A stretch of DNA of 64,000 nt from Thiorhodovibrio winogradskyi (GTDB lineage Bacteria; Pseudomonadota; Gammaproteobacteria; Chromatiales; Chromatiaceae), in the NCBI RefSeq assembly GCF_036208045.1, contig NZ_CP121472.1, positions 4,413,531 through 4,477,530 on the forward strand, read 5' to 3'. The notes beneath the pieces are model-generated. The model worked only from the letters and a program-made list of their open reading frames with translations, was not told the origin of the DNA and made no database searches. The position numbers and the translations under genes were made by a program. Shown in pieces: positions 47,150 to 57,729 of the stretch. How positions within the stretch are numbered: the first letter of the stretch is position 1; each line of letters opens with the position of its first letter.

Positions 47150-48689
47150 AAAGGCGGGGACTGGCGCCATCGCGGTCCTCCGGCTGGCTGTTGAAGACCA
47201 CCCGTTCAAGACCATCGTAATCACCGTCGGGAGCAAGCCGATAACCGCTCAGGTGCCTGCTTCTGGCAAGAATCTGGTTCTCATACCACAGGGGCACATA
47301 AGGCAGTTCGCTCAGCAGTCGCGTCTGCAGCTCGCGATACAGCGCGGCCTGTTCCGCCACAGCCTCGGTGACTCCCGCGCGTTCAATCAAGTCATCGACC
47401 CGGGCATCGCGAAAGCGCCCGCGATTGGCACCATGAGGTGGCGCCGACGCGCTATGAAACACATAGCGAAAAATATCCGGTCCCTGCACCCCGACCCAAG
47501 TCAGGCTGTAGACTTGGAAGCGCCCGGCCTTGATGTCACCAAAAAAGGTGCCCCAATCATAGCTGCGGATGCGAAGCTCAATGCCCACCTCTTGGAGCTG
47601 GGCTTGGATCACACTGGCCACGCGCAGCCGAAAGGGATCGCTTGAGGTCTTGTAACTCAGCCGCAGCGGGCGCTCGGGTCCGTAGCCGAGCCCGGCAAGG
47701 AGTTCCCGCGCGCGCTGCCGGTCATGGGCATGAGGCTCGAGTTCGGGCGCGCCGGCCCAGTGCTCTGGCGGCAGCAACGCCTGCGCCGGGCGCCCCAGGC
47801 CATGAAAGAGGTACTTGAGAATGGCCTCGCGATCAATAGCGTGAGCAATGGCCAGGCGCAGCTCGCGTTGGCCAAGCAGCGGGTCTTCAAGATTAAAGCC
47901 CAGATAGGAGAAATTCACCCCCGGGCGGGTTTCCACCACCACCGCGGGCTGCGCGCGCAGATAATCCACCAGCTCAGGGGCAAGATCGTTCTGCAGCAAC
48001 TGGACCTCGCCGCGCAGAAGTTTCATCACACGCACGTTCGGATCCTTGACCGTGACCAGCTCAATGCGCTGACCATCGCGACGGCGCTCCAGCAGCAGGC
48101 GGCCGGATTCAGGCCAGTCACGAACCACGAAAGGACCGCTCCCCAGAGGCGCGCGCGCGAAATCCCGACCGGCCATGATTGCGGCCGCTGGCAAGATTCC
48201 CAGACCAAGGTAGGACGGAAACAGCGGGTCCGCGCGGCTCAGAACAAACTCCAGGCGATCATCATCCAGCACCCGAATCTGGTCGATCAGATCCAGCTGG
48301 GAGCCATGAGGGGAACCCGTGACCGGATCAAGCAGGGATTGGTAGGTCGCCGCGACATCCGCTGCTGTCAACCAACTGCCATCGGAGAAACGGCGCCCGT
48401 GCTGCCCCAGCACAAAGCGGTAGCGCTGGGGGGAGACTTGCTCCCAGTTCGCCAGGCCAGGTACCACCCGGCCGCTGTCATCAAAATCGACCAGTCCACG
48501 ATAGAGCAAATGATTGACGCGCTCCGAGGTGGCATCCGTTGCATGGCGCGGATCGAGATTGCGCGCGGAATTAGCGATGCAAAATCTGATCACGCCCTCG
48601 GACTCATTTGGCGCGCCGCAGGCGGCAAGCAGCAGACAGGCGCCAAGGCCAAGCAGGCGGGTCTTAAGTGGTCGCTGGCTGTTAGACAC
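47121..48689 (-). CDS. ABC transporter substrate-binding lipoprotein, family 5 (peptide/nickel type)
   Basis: 522 aa from a GTG at 48689. Lipobox LLLAAC. SBP_bac_5 motifs: NLDPRHATDATSERVNHLLY, RFSDGSWLTAADVAATYQSL, LGFNLEDPLLGQRELRLAIA, HAIDREAILKYLFHGLGRPA and SYDWGTFFGDIKAGRFQVYS. By family it binds oligopeptides or related solutes. No permease or ATPase genes are next to it, so it either serves a distant transporter or has another envelope role. Confidence 0.85.
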   Translation of the reverse strand: MSNSQRPLKTRLLGLGACLLLAACGAPNESEGVIRFCIANSARNLDPRHATDATSERVNHLLYRGLVDFDDSGRVVPGLANWEQVSPQRYRFVLGQHGRRFSDGSWLTAADVAATYQSLLDPVTGSPHGSQLDLIDQIRVLDDDRLEFVLSRADPLFPSYLGLGILPAAAIMAGRDFARAPLGSGPFVVRDWPESGRLLLERRRDGQRIELVTVKDPNVRVMKLLRGEVQLLQNDLAPELVDYLRAQPAVVVETRPGVNFSYLGFNLEDPLLGQRELRLAIAHAIDREAILKYLFHGLGRPAQALLPPEHWAGAPELEPHAHDRQRARELLAGLGYGPERPLRLSYKTSSDPFRLRVASVIQAQLQEVGIELRIRSYDWGTFFGDIKAGRFQVYSLTWVGVQGPDIFRYVFHSASAPPHGANRGRFRDARVDDLIERAGVTEAVAEQAALYRELQTRLLSELPYVPLWYENQILARSRHLSGYRLAPDGDYDGLERVVFNSQPEDRDGASPRLFRGAAASRQ

Positions 48690-48733
48690 CGATTGGAGTC
48701 CGAGTGCGAAGCCGTCGCCCGGGGCGCGCCCAA

Positions 48734-49201
48734 TTACCAGCGGCGGAACGGATGGCGCGCCAGGCTGGCATTGAAGTAGCGCGGATCATCCGACACCTCG
48801 GCGCCCAGCCAGTCGGGGCGCGGAAAGCTCTGTTCGGCGCTGGGCAGTTCGATCTCGGCCAGCACCAAACCCTGGTTTTCGCCCGCGAACTCATCGACCT
48901 CCCACAGCCAGCCGCCCTCGCGCACCAGATAACGGCGCTTGTCGATCAGCGGCCCCTGGGCGAACTCCGCGAGCATGGCCTCGGCATCGGCAGGTGGTAT
49001 TCCGTACTCAAATTCCGAGCGCGCAATCCCTTTGGTAGCGCCCTTCAGCGTCAAGAAGGCCTGATCATCGCGCACCCGCACGCGCAGCGTCAGACGCGCA
49101 TCGCCGCTCAGATAGCCCTGGCGAATGTGCGACTCGGACTCCACCCGCGCGCGCCAACTGTCATCCTTGATCAGGAATTTGCGTTCGATTTCAATGGCCA
49201 T
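48734..49201 (-). CDS. CYTH-domain protein (triphosphate tunnel metalloenzyme)
   Basis: 155 aa, a stand-alone CYTH domain. The ExExK motif is EIERKFL at residues 3-9; the tunnel strands LTLRVRVRDDQAFLTLKGAT, RSEFEYGIP, KRRYLV, WEVDEFAGENQGLVLAEIEL are visible. Bacterial relatives hydrolyse inorganic triphosphate; class IV adenylate cyclases share the fold. It lies 44 bp upstream of the solute-binding protein gene on the same strand. Confidence 0.85.
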   Translation of the reverse strand: MAIEIERKFLIKDDSWRARVESESHIRQGYLSGDARLTLRVRVRDDQAFLTLKGATKGIARSEFEYGIPPADAEAMLAEFAQGPLIDKRRYLVREGGWLWEVDEFAGENQGLVLAEIELPSAEQSFPRPDWLGAEVSDDPRYFNASLARHPFRRW

Positions 49202-49280
49202 GGGCGTTACTCAAGCCGCATCGCGAAGACCGGCGTGGATCAGGAGATCGTTATGTAAAAGTCAGTCGGCGCGAAAAGCT

Positions 49281-51096
<1,816 letters not shown>

Positions 51097-51278
51097 ACTC
51101 CTTCCTCCCGATCCCTCGACCTATTAAAGAGAACCTCACAAACCCGAGAGCGGATTCCTGAACACAGCCATTTGACCCGACTTGCCAATCGCCACGGCCG
51201 GCCTGATCTTTAGCCATCAGGCGCCCGCTGAGGGGGCCATCGTCAAGCTCGCGACAACCCTTCACGGAGGCGGCCATC

Positions 51279-51872
51279 ATGTTTCCATTCGGCAAGAAAC
51301 TCACACTCCCAGGCCCGGGCGATGCCCTGCCGGGGCGCAGCCAGCCCATGGTGATCGGCGGCCAGCATCTGGTGCTGGGAACGGCGATGCGCCCGCCCTT
51401 CCCGGATGGCATGCGCCAGGCCATGTTTGGAATGGGCTGCTTCTGGGGTGCCGAACAGCGCCTATGGCAACTCGATGGCGTCCATACCACGGCGGTCGGC
51501 TATGCCGGCGGACTCACGCCCAACCCGAGTTACGAGGACGTCTGCAGCGGCCAGACTGGCCACGCCGAGGTCGTGCTGCTGGTGTTCGACCCCGTTCGTT
51601 TGCCCTTCACCGCCTGCCTGGATGCCTTCTGGAGCAGCCATGATCCCACCTCTGGCATGCGCCAGGGGGTGGATATTGGCACTCAGTACCGCTCGGTCAT
51701 CTTCACCGATGGGGATGATCATCTCGCTCTGGCCCAGGAGAGCCTAGCCGCCGAACAACAAAGGCTCGCTGCCCGGGGCGGTGGCACCATCACCACGGAG
51801 GTCCGCGCCGCACCGCCATTCTATTATGCCGAAGACTATCATCAGCAGTATGTCGCGCGGCGCTCGCGCTGA
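51279..51872 (+). CDS. msrA: Peptide methionine sulfoxide reductase MsrA
   Basis: 197 aa from ATG 51279 with GGAGG 8 bp upstream. The catalytic motif is GMGCFWGAEQRLW; also VGYAGGLTPNPSYEDVCSGQ, TGHAEVVLLVFDP, GVDIGTQYRSVIF and AEDYHQQY. It reduces methionine-S-sulfoxide in proteins. An N-terminal extension of about 40 residues relative to minimal MsrA is as in E. coli. No C-terminal recycling cysteine is seen beyond the core. Confidence 0.9.
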   Translation: MFPFGKKLTLPGPGDALPGRSQPMVIGGQHLVLGTAMRPPFPDGMRQAMFGMGCFWGAEQRLWQLDGVHTTAVGYAGGLTPNPSYEDVCSGQTGHAEVVLLVFDPVRLPFTACLDAFWSSHDPTSGMRQGVDIGTQYRSVIFTDGDDHLALAQESLAAEQQRLAARGGGTITTEVRAAPPFYYAEDYHQQYVARRSR

Positions 51873-51921
51873 AGCCGGGCCTGAAGCAATGGGCCAGGTT
51901 CGGCACGCCAAAGAACTTCAC

Positions 51922-52611
51922 TCAGTCAGCACCAGCCGCGGCCCGATCCAGCAAGACCAGTGCCCGCCCGGCCGCGGCGACCTGGGCCACGGGCAGATCC
52001 TCTCCCTGCTGCCATTGGCGCAGCGCCTGGTGCTTGCCGGCGCCTGTTACCAACAGTAGCATCCGCCGGCAGGACGCCAATGCCAGCGGCGTCAGTGAGA
52101 CGCGCTCGGGCGGTGGCTTGGGCGCCCCATGCACCGGCATGACCAGTACATTGTCGGGTAGGCTCTTTCCTGGGAAAAGGCTGGCGGTATGCCCGTCCTC
52201 GCCCATGCCAAGCAGCACCAGATCGAAAGGCACCGCCTCGGCCACCACCGGGGTATAAGCCAGCGCTGCCGCGTCCGGCCCGAGTTCGGCCGGCATGGCG
52301 GCAAGCTGGTCTGGCGCGATGCCGGCTGGCTGCAACCACAAGCTAAGCGCCATGCGGCTATTGCGCTCGACAGCCTCCACTGGCAGACAACGCTCGTCGC
52401 CGATGAAAAAACGCCAGCCGGTCCAGTCCTCCGGCCTCTCGGCCAATCGCCGATAGGCCGCCTCCGGCGTGGTGCCGCCGGCTAGCACCAAATGAAACCG
52501 ACCGCGCTCGGCCACCGCCGCCCTGCCCTGCTCCAGAATCCAGTCAGCCGCCGCGGCGGCCACCGCATCGGCATCGGCCAAAACTTGGGTTTCGACACCC
52601 GGCAATTGCAT
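51922..52611 (-). CDS. pgl: 6-phosphogluconolactonase
   Basis: 229 aa, DevB/SOL type. Motifs: FHLVLAGGTTPEAAYRRLA, WRFFIGDERCLPVEAVERNS, DLVLLGMGEDGHTASLFPG and RVSLTPLALASCRRMLLLVT. It opens 6-phosphoglucono-lactone in the oxidative pentose phosphate pathway. zwf and gnd are not adjacent. It is convergent with msrA and 32 bp upstream-facing of the NifX-like gene on the same strand. Confidence 0.9.
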   Translation of the reverse strand: MQLPGVETQVLADADAVAAAAADWILEQGRAAVAERGRFHLVLAGGTTPEAAYRRLAERPEDWTGWRFFIGDERCLPVEAVERNSRMALSLWLQPAGIAPDQLAAMPAELGPDAAALAYTPVVAEAVPFDLVLLGMGEDGHTASLFPGKSLPDNVLVMPVHGAPKPPPERVSLTPLALASCRRMLLLVTGAGKHQALRQWQQGEDLPVAQVAAAGRALVLLDRAAAGAD

Positions 52612-52643
52612 CGCTCGGCCCTCTTGCTCAGTGATGAGACGGC

Positions 52644-53009
52644 TCAGTGATGATCATGCGCGCATTCGGCCGCGCCGCTCAGCTCGCCAGCAACATAGGC
52701 GTCAATGGCCTCGCCCACGCTTGGATGATGCCCGGTGGCGACCTCGATACCGAGTTGTTCGAAGAACTCGATGGCCCGTCCACCCATGCCGCCGGACAGC
52801 ACCACGTTGGCCCCAAGAGACTTGATAAAATCTGGAATCTGCCCCGGCTGATGCTGCTCGGCATAGGGGTTGACGCAGATGTCCGTTGACTTGACCTGGC
52901 TTTTTTCGTCCAGGGTGGCCAACACAAAATGGCTGCAATGGCCAAAGTGCATCGACATTTCTCCAGCTAGCCCGCGGTCGTCGTTCGCCGTCACGGCAAT
53001 GGTCTTCAT
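52644..53009 (-). CDS. NifX/NifB-associated (MTH1175-like) iron-molybdenum cofactor-type protein
   Basis: 121 aa. Dinitrogenase iron-molybdenum cofactor domain: IAVTANDDRGLAGEMSMHFG, HCSHFVLATLD, LGANVVLSGGMGGRAIEFFE and GIEVATGHHPSVGEAIDAYV. The His/Cys-rich end (ECAHDHH) may bind metal. Family members bind Fe-S or FeMo-co precursors; stand-alone ones in anaerobes have unclear roles. GAGGAT precedes the ATG. No nif gene is in the window. Confidence 0.8.
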   Translation of the reverse strand: MKTIAVTANDDRGLAGEMSMHFGHCSHFVLATLDEKSQVKSTDICVNPYAEQHQPGQIPDFIKSLGANVVLSGGMGGRAIEFFEQLGIEVATGHHPSVGEAIDAYVAGELSGAAECAHDHH

Positions 53010-53219
53010 TCAGCTTATCCTCAGGTATTGTGAAATAGAACGCAGCGCCAAGGCTGGCCTGCTGGCCCAGGTTCGCAAAGGCTGCCGACATTAAAGCCGA
53101 AAGGGGCGCCGACTCACATTGCCGGTTATCAAGCACACCGCTCTCTGGACTCAAAAAGCGCGACAGGGCACTATAGGCTTGGCACCACGGATCAAGAAAT
53201 CATGCGACAGGATCATGCG

Positions 53220-53567
53220 ATGGAGATTAGCGGAACAATTATTCAAGTCATTCCGGAAAAGTCCGGCACCTCGGCGCGCGGCCCCTGGCGCAAGCAGGAA
53301 TATGTGCTCGAGACCCAGGCCGAGTTCCCGAAGAAAATCTGCTTCATGCTGTGGGGCGATAAGATCGACGAGTTCGCCATCCGCCAGGGCCAGCAGTTGC
53401 GCGTCGAGGTGGACCTCGAAAGCCGCGAGTACAATGGCCGCTGGTACACGGATGTGAAAGCTTGGCGGGTTTCGCCCTTACAACAGACAGAGGATGGCCC
53501 ACCACCACTCGGCATCGAAGAGCCACCGCCCTTTGCTGATGACGGTTTTGGTGATCCGCCCTTCTGA
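53220..53567 (+). CDS. DUF3127 protein with SSB-like acidic tail
   Basis: 115 aa from ATG 53220 (AGGAT 7 bp upstream; an ATG at 53202 adds six residues). The DUF3127 core is EISGTIIQVIPEKSGTSARG, EYVLETQAEFPKKICFMLWG and LRVEVDLESREYNGRWYTDV, an OB-fold-like pattern. The C terminus is acidic and Pro-rich and ends DDGFGDPPF, very like the SSB tip that recruits repair proteins. DUF3127 proteins are best known from Bacteroidetes. DNA binding is inference. Confidence 0.75.
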   Translation: MEISGTIIQVIPEKSGTSARGPWRKQEYVLETQAEFPKKICFMLWGDKIDEFAIRQGQQLRVEVDLESREYNGRWYTDVKAWRVSPLQQTEDGPPPLGIEEPPPFADDGFGDPPF

Positions 53568-53616
53568 TAAAGCGCCGCCACCATTGTGACAAAGGGCTTG
53601 CCGGCCAGCTGCAGAC

Positions 53617-54159
53617 TCAGGCCTTTCGCCCTTGACCGGCGTTTTTGCCACGACGTGGGCGCGTTGCCGCCGCCGAACGACCAGGAGCGCGGTGCAAGAG
53701 ATGTCCATCGAGAAAATGAAGCAGAGCCAGCATCGGATGCCGCCACCACAGGCGCGGCTCGGCATAGCGGGTCACTTCGCGCGTCGCCCTTGCCAGTGTC
53801 TCGCTGTAGCAGCCAATGCGGCAGTCGATACAGGCGTATTTCGACTCGCCAAAGGGGCAGTGATCGAGGCGACTCTGGACATCGCCGAGAAAATCCGAAC
53901 ACTCGGCACAGAGACCATTGCCAGGCATCCTGCCCTGGTGATGATCGCGACAGTAAAGCGCGGTCATCGCCGCAATGGCGCGCTTCTCACGACCGATGCG
54001 CGGGCCCTGGTTTTTTGGTCGATGACGCCCCTTGCCGCGCTGAGACAACTTGGCCAGGTGGGCGCGGCCGCCATCGGGCTGATTTCCGCCCGATTGATCA
54101 GCCCGACCGGACTGTCCAGGCTGCTCGCCGATTTGTTGCCTGTGGCTCTGCGTCTTCAT
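53617..54159 (-). CDS. Nitrous-oxide-stimulated promoter family protein
   Basis: About 180 aa from Met 54159; the true start may be further in. The family core is MTALYCRDHHQGRMPGNGLC, then CSDFLGDVQSRLDHCPFGES, KYACIDCRIGCYSETLARAT and REVTRYAEPRLWWRHPMLAL. Six or more Cys/His residues suggest a metal-binding fold. The first 60 residues are low-complexity and polar. Function unknown beyond the family name. It runs convergent with the DUF3127 gene and divergent from the L,D-transpeptidase. Confidence 0.7.
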   Translation of the reverse strand: MKTQSHRQQIGEQPGQSGRADQSGGNQPDGGRAHLAKLSQRGKGRHRPKNQGPRIGREKRAIAAMTALYCRDHHQGRMPGNGLCAECSDFLGDVQSRLDHCPFGESKYACIDCRIGCYSETLARATREVTRYAEPRLWWRHPMLALLHFLDGHLLHRAPGRSAAATRPRRGKNAGQGRKA

Positions 54160-54168
54160 AGACCGATT

Positions 54169-54903
54169 ATGCGCGCCAGCGAAGCTTCTCGCCAGACGCC
54201 ATTCTTTGGACCAGCGCCGAGCGGTTCCCGCCGACAGAAGCTCACTCAAATACCCTCGGCTTTGAGCTTGGGGTTGGTCGCTGCTCTGCTCGCTAGCGGC
54301 TGCGCCTCCCAAAGGTACCCGGATCTCAATGCACCGGATCCCTTGGCGCAAGATTTGCCGCGGAGGGAAGATCAGATATCCGTGGGCTCGTGGGAGCATT
54401 CGCGTCAGGCATTGTCAGGCAGCACAAGCCCTGCTGAAACCCATGCTGTCCCCACCTCGGAGCCACCCTTGGCTGCCGAGGATGGCGAGCACGTCAGACC
54501 CAAAGCCAAATTGCCAGACCCGCCCGATCCGGCCAGCCTGCCGCCGGCCAAGCAGCGCCGCATCGAAATTCAACTCAAGGACCAGCGCTTTCTTTATTTC
54601 GAGGACGACCAACTGGTCTGGTCAGGACCGATTTCATCCGGTACCCGCCAACACCCCACGCCCAAGGGTCGCTTTCGGGTACAGAGCAAGGACATCGACA
54701 AACGCTCGGGCAGCTATACCAATTCTTTCAACCGCCCCACACCCATGCCCTACTCGCTCCAATTTCATGGGCCCTATTTCATTCACGAGGGCTACCTGCC
54801 AGACAAGCCGGCATCGCACGGTTGTGTGCGGCTGCGCTATGAGGATGCCAAGTTTGTTTTCGACCGCATGCAGCTGGGTGATCGCGTAATCGTGACCAGC
54901 TGA
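54169..54903 (+). CDS. L,D-transpeptidase lipoprotein (YkuD domain)
   Basis: 244 aa. N-terminal lipoprotein signal (LSLGLVAALLASGC), a Pro-rich linker, then a YkuD domain in the last 125 residues: RRIEIQLKDQRFLYFEDDQL, SSGTRQHPTPKGRFRVQSKD, GPYFIHEGYLPDKPASHGCV with catalytic Cys in HGCVRLRYEDAKF. It probably makes 3-3 peptidoglycan cross-links or attaches proteins to the wall. Start ATG 54169 is the only Met before the signal and lies only 9 bp from the divergent start at 54159. Confidence 0.85.
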   Translation: MRASEASRQTPFFGPAPSGSRRQKLTQIPSALSLGLVAALLASGCASQRYPDLNAPDPLAQDLPRREDQISVGSWEHSRQALSGSTSPAETHAVPTSEPPLAAEDGEHVRPKAKLPDPPDPASLPPAKQRRIEIQLKDQRFLYFEDDQLVWSGPISSGTRQHPTPKGRFRVQSKDIDKRSGSYTNSFNRPTPMPYSLQFHGPYFIHEGYLPDKPASHGCVRLRYEDAKFVFDRMQLGDRVIVTS

Positions 54904-55304
54904 TAGGAGTCAGTCGATGGCAGCGCCCCGGCGGGATCCCTTTGCTAAAACATGAGAAATTGGAAGATTGCGCATCCGCCTGGTCGATGTCGGCGATTTG
55001 CACTGTCGCGAGGTTGACTTCCCGGAAGACCTCGCGCGGAAGCTGGCGCGGTCTGATGCCTGTTGAAAGCTAAAGCTCATCCCGCGGCACCACCTCAGAC
55101 CAATAAACTGCTGATTCATGGTCAGCCCCCCGACCTGCCAGACTCCTATCATCGGCGCAGGCAATCGCCATCATCCGAACAACCGATTTTTGCGATTCGC
55201 GCATTTGGCCCAATATAGCCGCCAGGCGTGGGGTATTACTCACGCCAAGCGTTTCCCGAACCCGTTTTACATCTCTGTCTTTCACCCCAACTCAGGAGAA
55301 CATC
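54904..55304. other. 401-bp intergenic region before garB
   Basis: Contains a 32-codon open stretch from TTG 54968 to TGA 55064-55066 (RIRLVDVGDLHCREVDFPED and so on) with native-looking codon use, which may be a gene remnant. The garB promoter should lie in 55180-55290; CAATATAG near 55211 is AT-rich. No other gene seen. Confidence 0.4.
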
Positions 55305-56039
55305 ATGTTTGCAGATCACACTGGCAAACCAGTCCCGAAAGTCACCTTCCGCACCCGTACCGATCACGACTGGGCCGATGTCACTACCGATGATCTCTTT
55401 GCCAACAAGACGGTCATTGTCTTCTCCCTGCCCGGCGCCTTCACCCCGACCTGCTCCTCCACCCATGTGCCGCGCTTTAACCAGCTCGCGCCAACCTTCA
55501 AGAAGCTAGGTGTGGATGACATCATCTGCATGTCGGTCAACGACGGATTCGTCATGAATGCCTGGAAGGAAGACGAGCAGGCACACAATCTGACCTTCGT
55601 TCCCGATGGTAACGGCGAGTTTACCGAGAAAATGGGTCTGTTGGTCGACAAGGACGACCTGGGCTTCGGCAAGCGTTCCTGGCGTTATTCCATGCTAGTG
55701 AAGAACGGCGTGGTCGAGAAGATGTTCATTGAGCCAGAAAAGCCTGGCGACCCCTTCGAGGTCTCCGATGCCGACACCATGCTGGCCTACATGGCCCCAA
55801 GCGAGCCCAAGCCGCTGAATATCACCGTCTTCACCCGCCCCGGCTGCCCCTTCTGCGCCAAGGCCAAAGAGGCCCTGACCGAGGAAGGCCTGCCCTATGA
55901 AGAGCTGGTGCTAAACCGCGACTACACCGAGCAAACCTTGCGCGCAGTGACCAACGGCACCATGGTGCCCCAGGTGTTTATCGACGGGCAGAAAATCGGC
56001 GGCTCCGACGATCTTGAAGCCTGGCTGGCCAAGCGCTAA
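55305..56039 (+). CDS. garB: Peroxiredoxin-glutaredoxin fusion (glutathione-amide-dependent peroxidase)
   Basis: 244 aa. Residues 1-160 are a Prx5-type peroxiredoxin with peroxidatic Cys in [18 protein letters not shown]. Residues about 168-244 are a glutaredoxin with CPFC in [17 protein letters not shown] and [18 protein letters not shown]. Such fusions reduce peroxides with a glutathione-type thiol regenerated on the same chain. AGGAGA lies 7 bp before the ATG. A glutathione-reductase-like gene follows 218 bp later; in Chromatium-type bacteria this pair uses glutathione amide, hence the name. In other bacteria the same fusion uses glutathione. Confidence 0.85.
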   Translation: MFADHTGKPVPKVTFRTRTDHDWADVTTDDLFANKTVIVFSLPGAFTPTCSSTHVPRFNQLAPTFKKLGVDDIICMSVNDGFVMNAWKEDEQAHNLTFVPDGNGEFTEKMGLLVDKDDLGFGKRSWRYSMLVKNGVVEKMFIEPEKPGDPFEVSDADTMLAYMAPSEPKPLNITVFTRPGCPFCAKAKEALTEEGLPYEELVLNRDYTEQTLRAVTNGTMVPQVFIDGQKIGGSDDLEAWLAKR

Positions 56040-56257
56040 ACGCCACTGACCAGGTGACGCGCGATCCGGGGGCTGCCTCCTTCCGGGTCGCCGCATCCGT
56101 CAATGCACAACCGGCCAGGAATCGGGCAAGATGCTCATGACCTGGCCGTTCGCGATTGTGACCTCCCCCCTCACACAGCCGACCATCGGCCTGAAATAGG
56201 TCACGAGTCGATTCTCCCTTTCCATTCTCCCCTGCTTTCGATCTGAAGGAGTCAGCC

Positions 56258-57625
56258 ATGGAACAGCATTTCGATCTCATCGCCATTGGTGGCGGCAGCG
56301 GCGGCCTGGCCGTGGCCGAGCGTGCCGCGCAGCATGGCAAAAAAGTCGCCCTGGTCGAACCAGCCAAGCTCGGCGGCACCTGCGTCAACCAGGGTTGTGT
56401 ACCGAAAAAGCTCATGTGGTACGCCGCCAATCTGGCCGAGGAGGTGAGGCACGCAACGGAAATGGGTGTCGAAGGCAGCAGCGGCAAGATTGACTGGACC
56501 ACCCTGACCGGCGGTCGCGACCGGGTGATTTCCGGCATCAACAATTACTGGGACGGTTATGCCAAAGAGCAGGGCATCACTGTCATCGACGGCTTTGCGA
56601 CCTTTGTCGACAGCCGTCACATCCGCGTGGGTGACACCACCTACAGCGCCGATCATATCGCCATCGCCACCGGCAGCCAGCCGATGGTGCCACCGGTGCC
56701 AGGCAAGGAGTTGGGCATCACCTCCGATGGCTTCTTCAAGCTGAAAGAACAGCCGAAAAAGGTCTGCATCATCGGCGCCGGCTACATTGGCATCGAATTC
56801 GCCGGCATGCTGAGCGCCATGGGTTCGGACGTGACAGTGGTCGCACTCGAAAGCCGCGTGCTGGAAGTCTTCGACCCCATGATCAGCGAGACGCTGGCGC
56901 ATAACATGGCACTCTCTGGCATCAAGACGCATTTGCCCTTCGCCGTCGCGTCGCTCGAGCAACAAGGCGACAGCCTGGCCATCCGCAATCGCGATGATCA
57001 AGTGCTCGCGGGCTTCGACACCATCATCTGGGCCATCGGGCGCACCCCCAACACCCGCGACTTGAACCTCGAAGCCGTGGGCATCGAACTGGAAAAAGGC
57101 GGCATCATCGCCACCGACATCTACCAGAACACCAAAATCGATGGCATTTACGCGCTCGGCGACATCACCGGTCGCGCGCCACTCACGCCGGTCGCCATCG
57201 CCGCCGGCCGTCGTCTGGCTGATCGACTGTTTGGCGGCATGCCGGATCGGCATCTCGACTACAGCAATATCCCCACGGTCGTCTTCGCCCATCCCCCGGT
57301 CGGCAGCGTCGGCCTGACCGAGGCCGCCGCCCGCGAGAGCACGGACGAGAAAATCACCATTTACAAGACTGAATTCACCCCCATGCGCTACGCCCTGAAC
57401 AAAGCAGGCCCCCGCACGGCGATGAAACTGGTCTGCGCCGGCAAGGATGAACGCATCCTCGGCATCCACATGGTTGGCGACGGCGTCGATGAAATGCTCC
57501 AGGGCTTCGCCGTGGCACTCAAAATGGGCGCGACCAAGGCCGACTTCGACAACACAGTGGCCATCCACCCGGTCAGCGCTGAAGAATTGGTGACGCTGAA
57601 AACACCAGAGCCAGATCCTACCTGA
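56258..57625 (+). CDS. garA: Glutathione-amide/glutathione disulfide reductase
   Basis: 455 aa, standard length. FAD-binding [20 protein letters not shown], redox-active disulfide [17 protein letters not shown], second dinucleotide fold [20 protein letters not shown], and C-terminal His-Glu in [11 protein letters not shown]. Glutathione reductases that use NADPH carry two Arg after the second beta strand; here it reads [12 protein letters not shown] with an acidic residue, which favours NADH, as reported for glutathione amide reductase. AAGGAG precedes the ATG. It follows the peroxidase gene and probably shares its promoter. Confidence 0.85.
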   Translation: MEQHFDLIAIGGGSGGLAVAERAAQHGKKVALVEPAKLGGTCVNQGCVPKKLMWYAANLAEEVRHATEMGVEGSSGKIDWTTLTGGRDRVISGINNYWDGYAKEQGITVIDGFATFVDSRHIRVGDTTYSADHIAIATGSQPMVPPVPGKELGITSDGFFKLKEQPKKVCIIGAGYIGIEFAGMLSAMGSDVTVVALESRVLEVFDPMISETLAHNMALSGIKTHLPFAVASLEQQGDSLAIRNRDDQVLAGFDTIIWAIGRTPNTRDLNLEAVGIELEKGGIIATDIYQNTKIDGIYALGDITGRAPLTPVAIAAGRRLADRLFGGMPDRHLDYSNIPTVVFAHPPVGSVGLTEAAARESTDEKITIYKTEFTPMRYALNKAGPRTAMKLVCAGKDERILGIHMVGDGVDEMLQGFAVALKMGATKADFDNTVAIHPVSAEELVTLKTPEPDPT

Positions 57626-57686
57626 ACGCGAGCAAGCCAGAGCCTGAGCCCTAGTCTGGACAGGCCAAAAACAGGATCAGGATGAC

Positions 57687-57711
57687 ACGGCCGTGCTGAC
57701 TGCCCGGCCGT
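57687..57711 (+). terminator. Hairpin after garA
   Basis: ACGGCCG (57687-57693) and CGGCCGT (57705-57711) with an 11-bp loop, followed by TTAAAT. It lies between the convergent garA and acyltransferase-like genes. Confidence 0.45.
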
Positions 57712-57729
57712 TTAAATCAATCGTATTCC

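Noticed and set aside
52644-53009. Part of a nitrogenase cluster
   Set aside because: The NifX-like gene stands alone; no other nif gene is in the window, and stand-alone members are common.
56252-57568. 438-codon minus-strand frame opposite garA
   Set aside because: It is antisense to an unambiguous reductase gene; it has the His/Asp-rich composition typical of such shadows.
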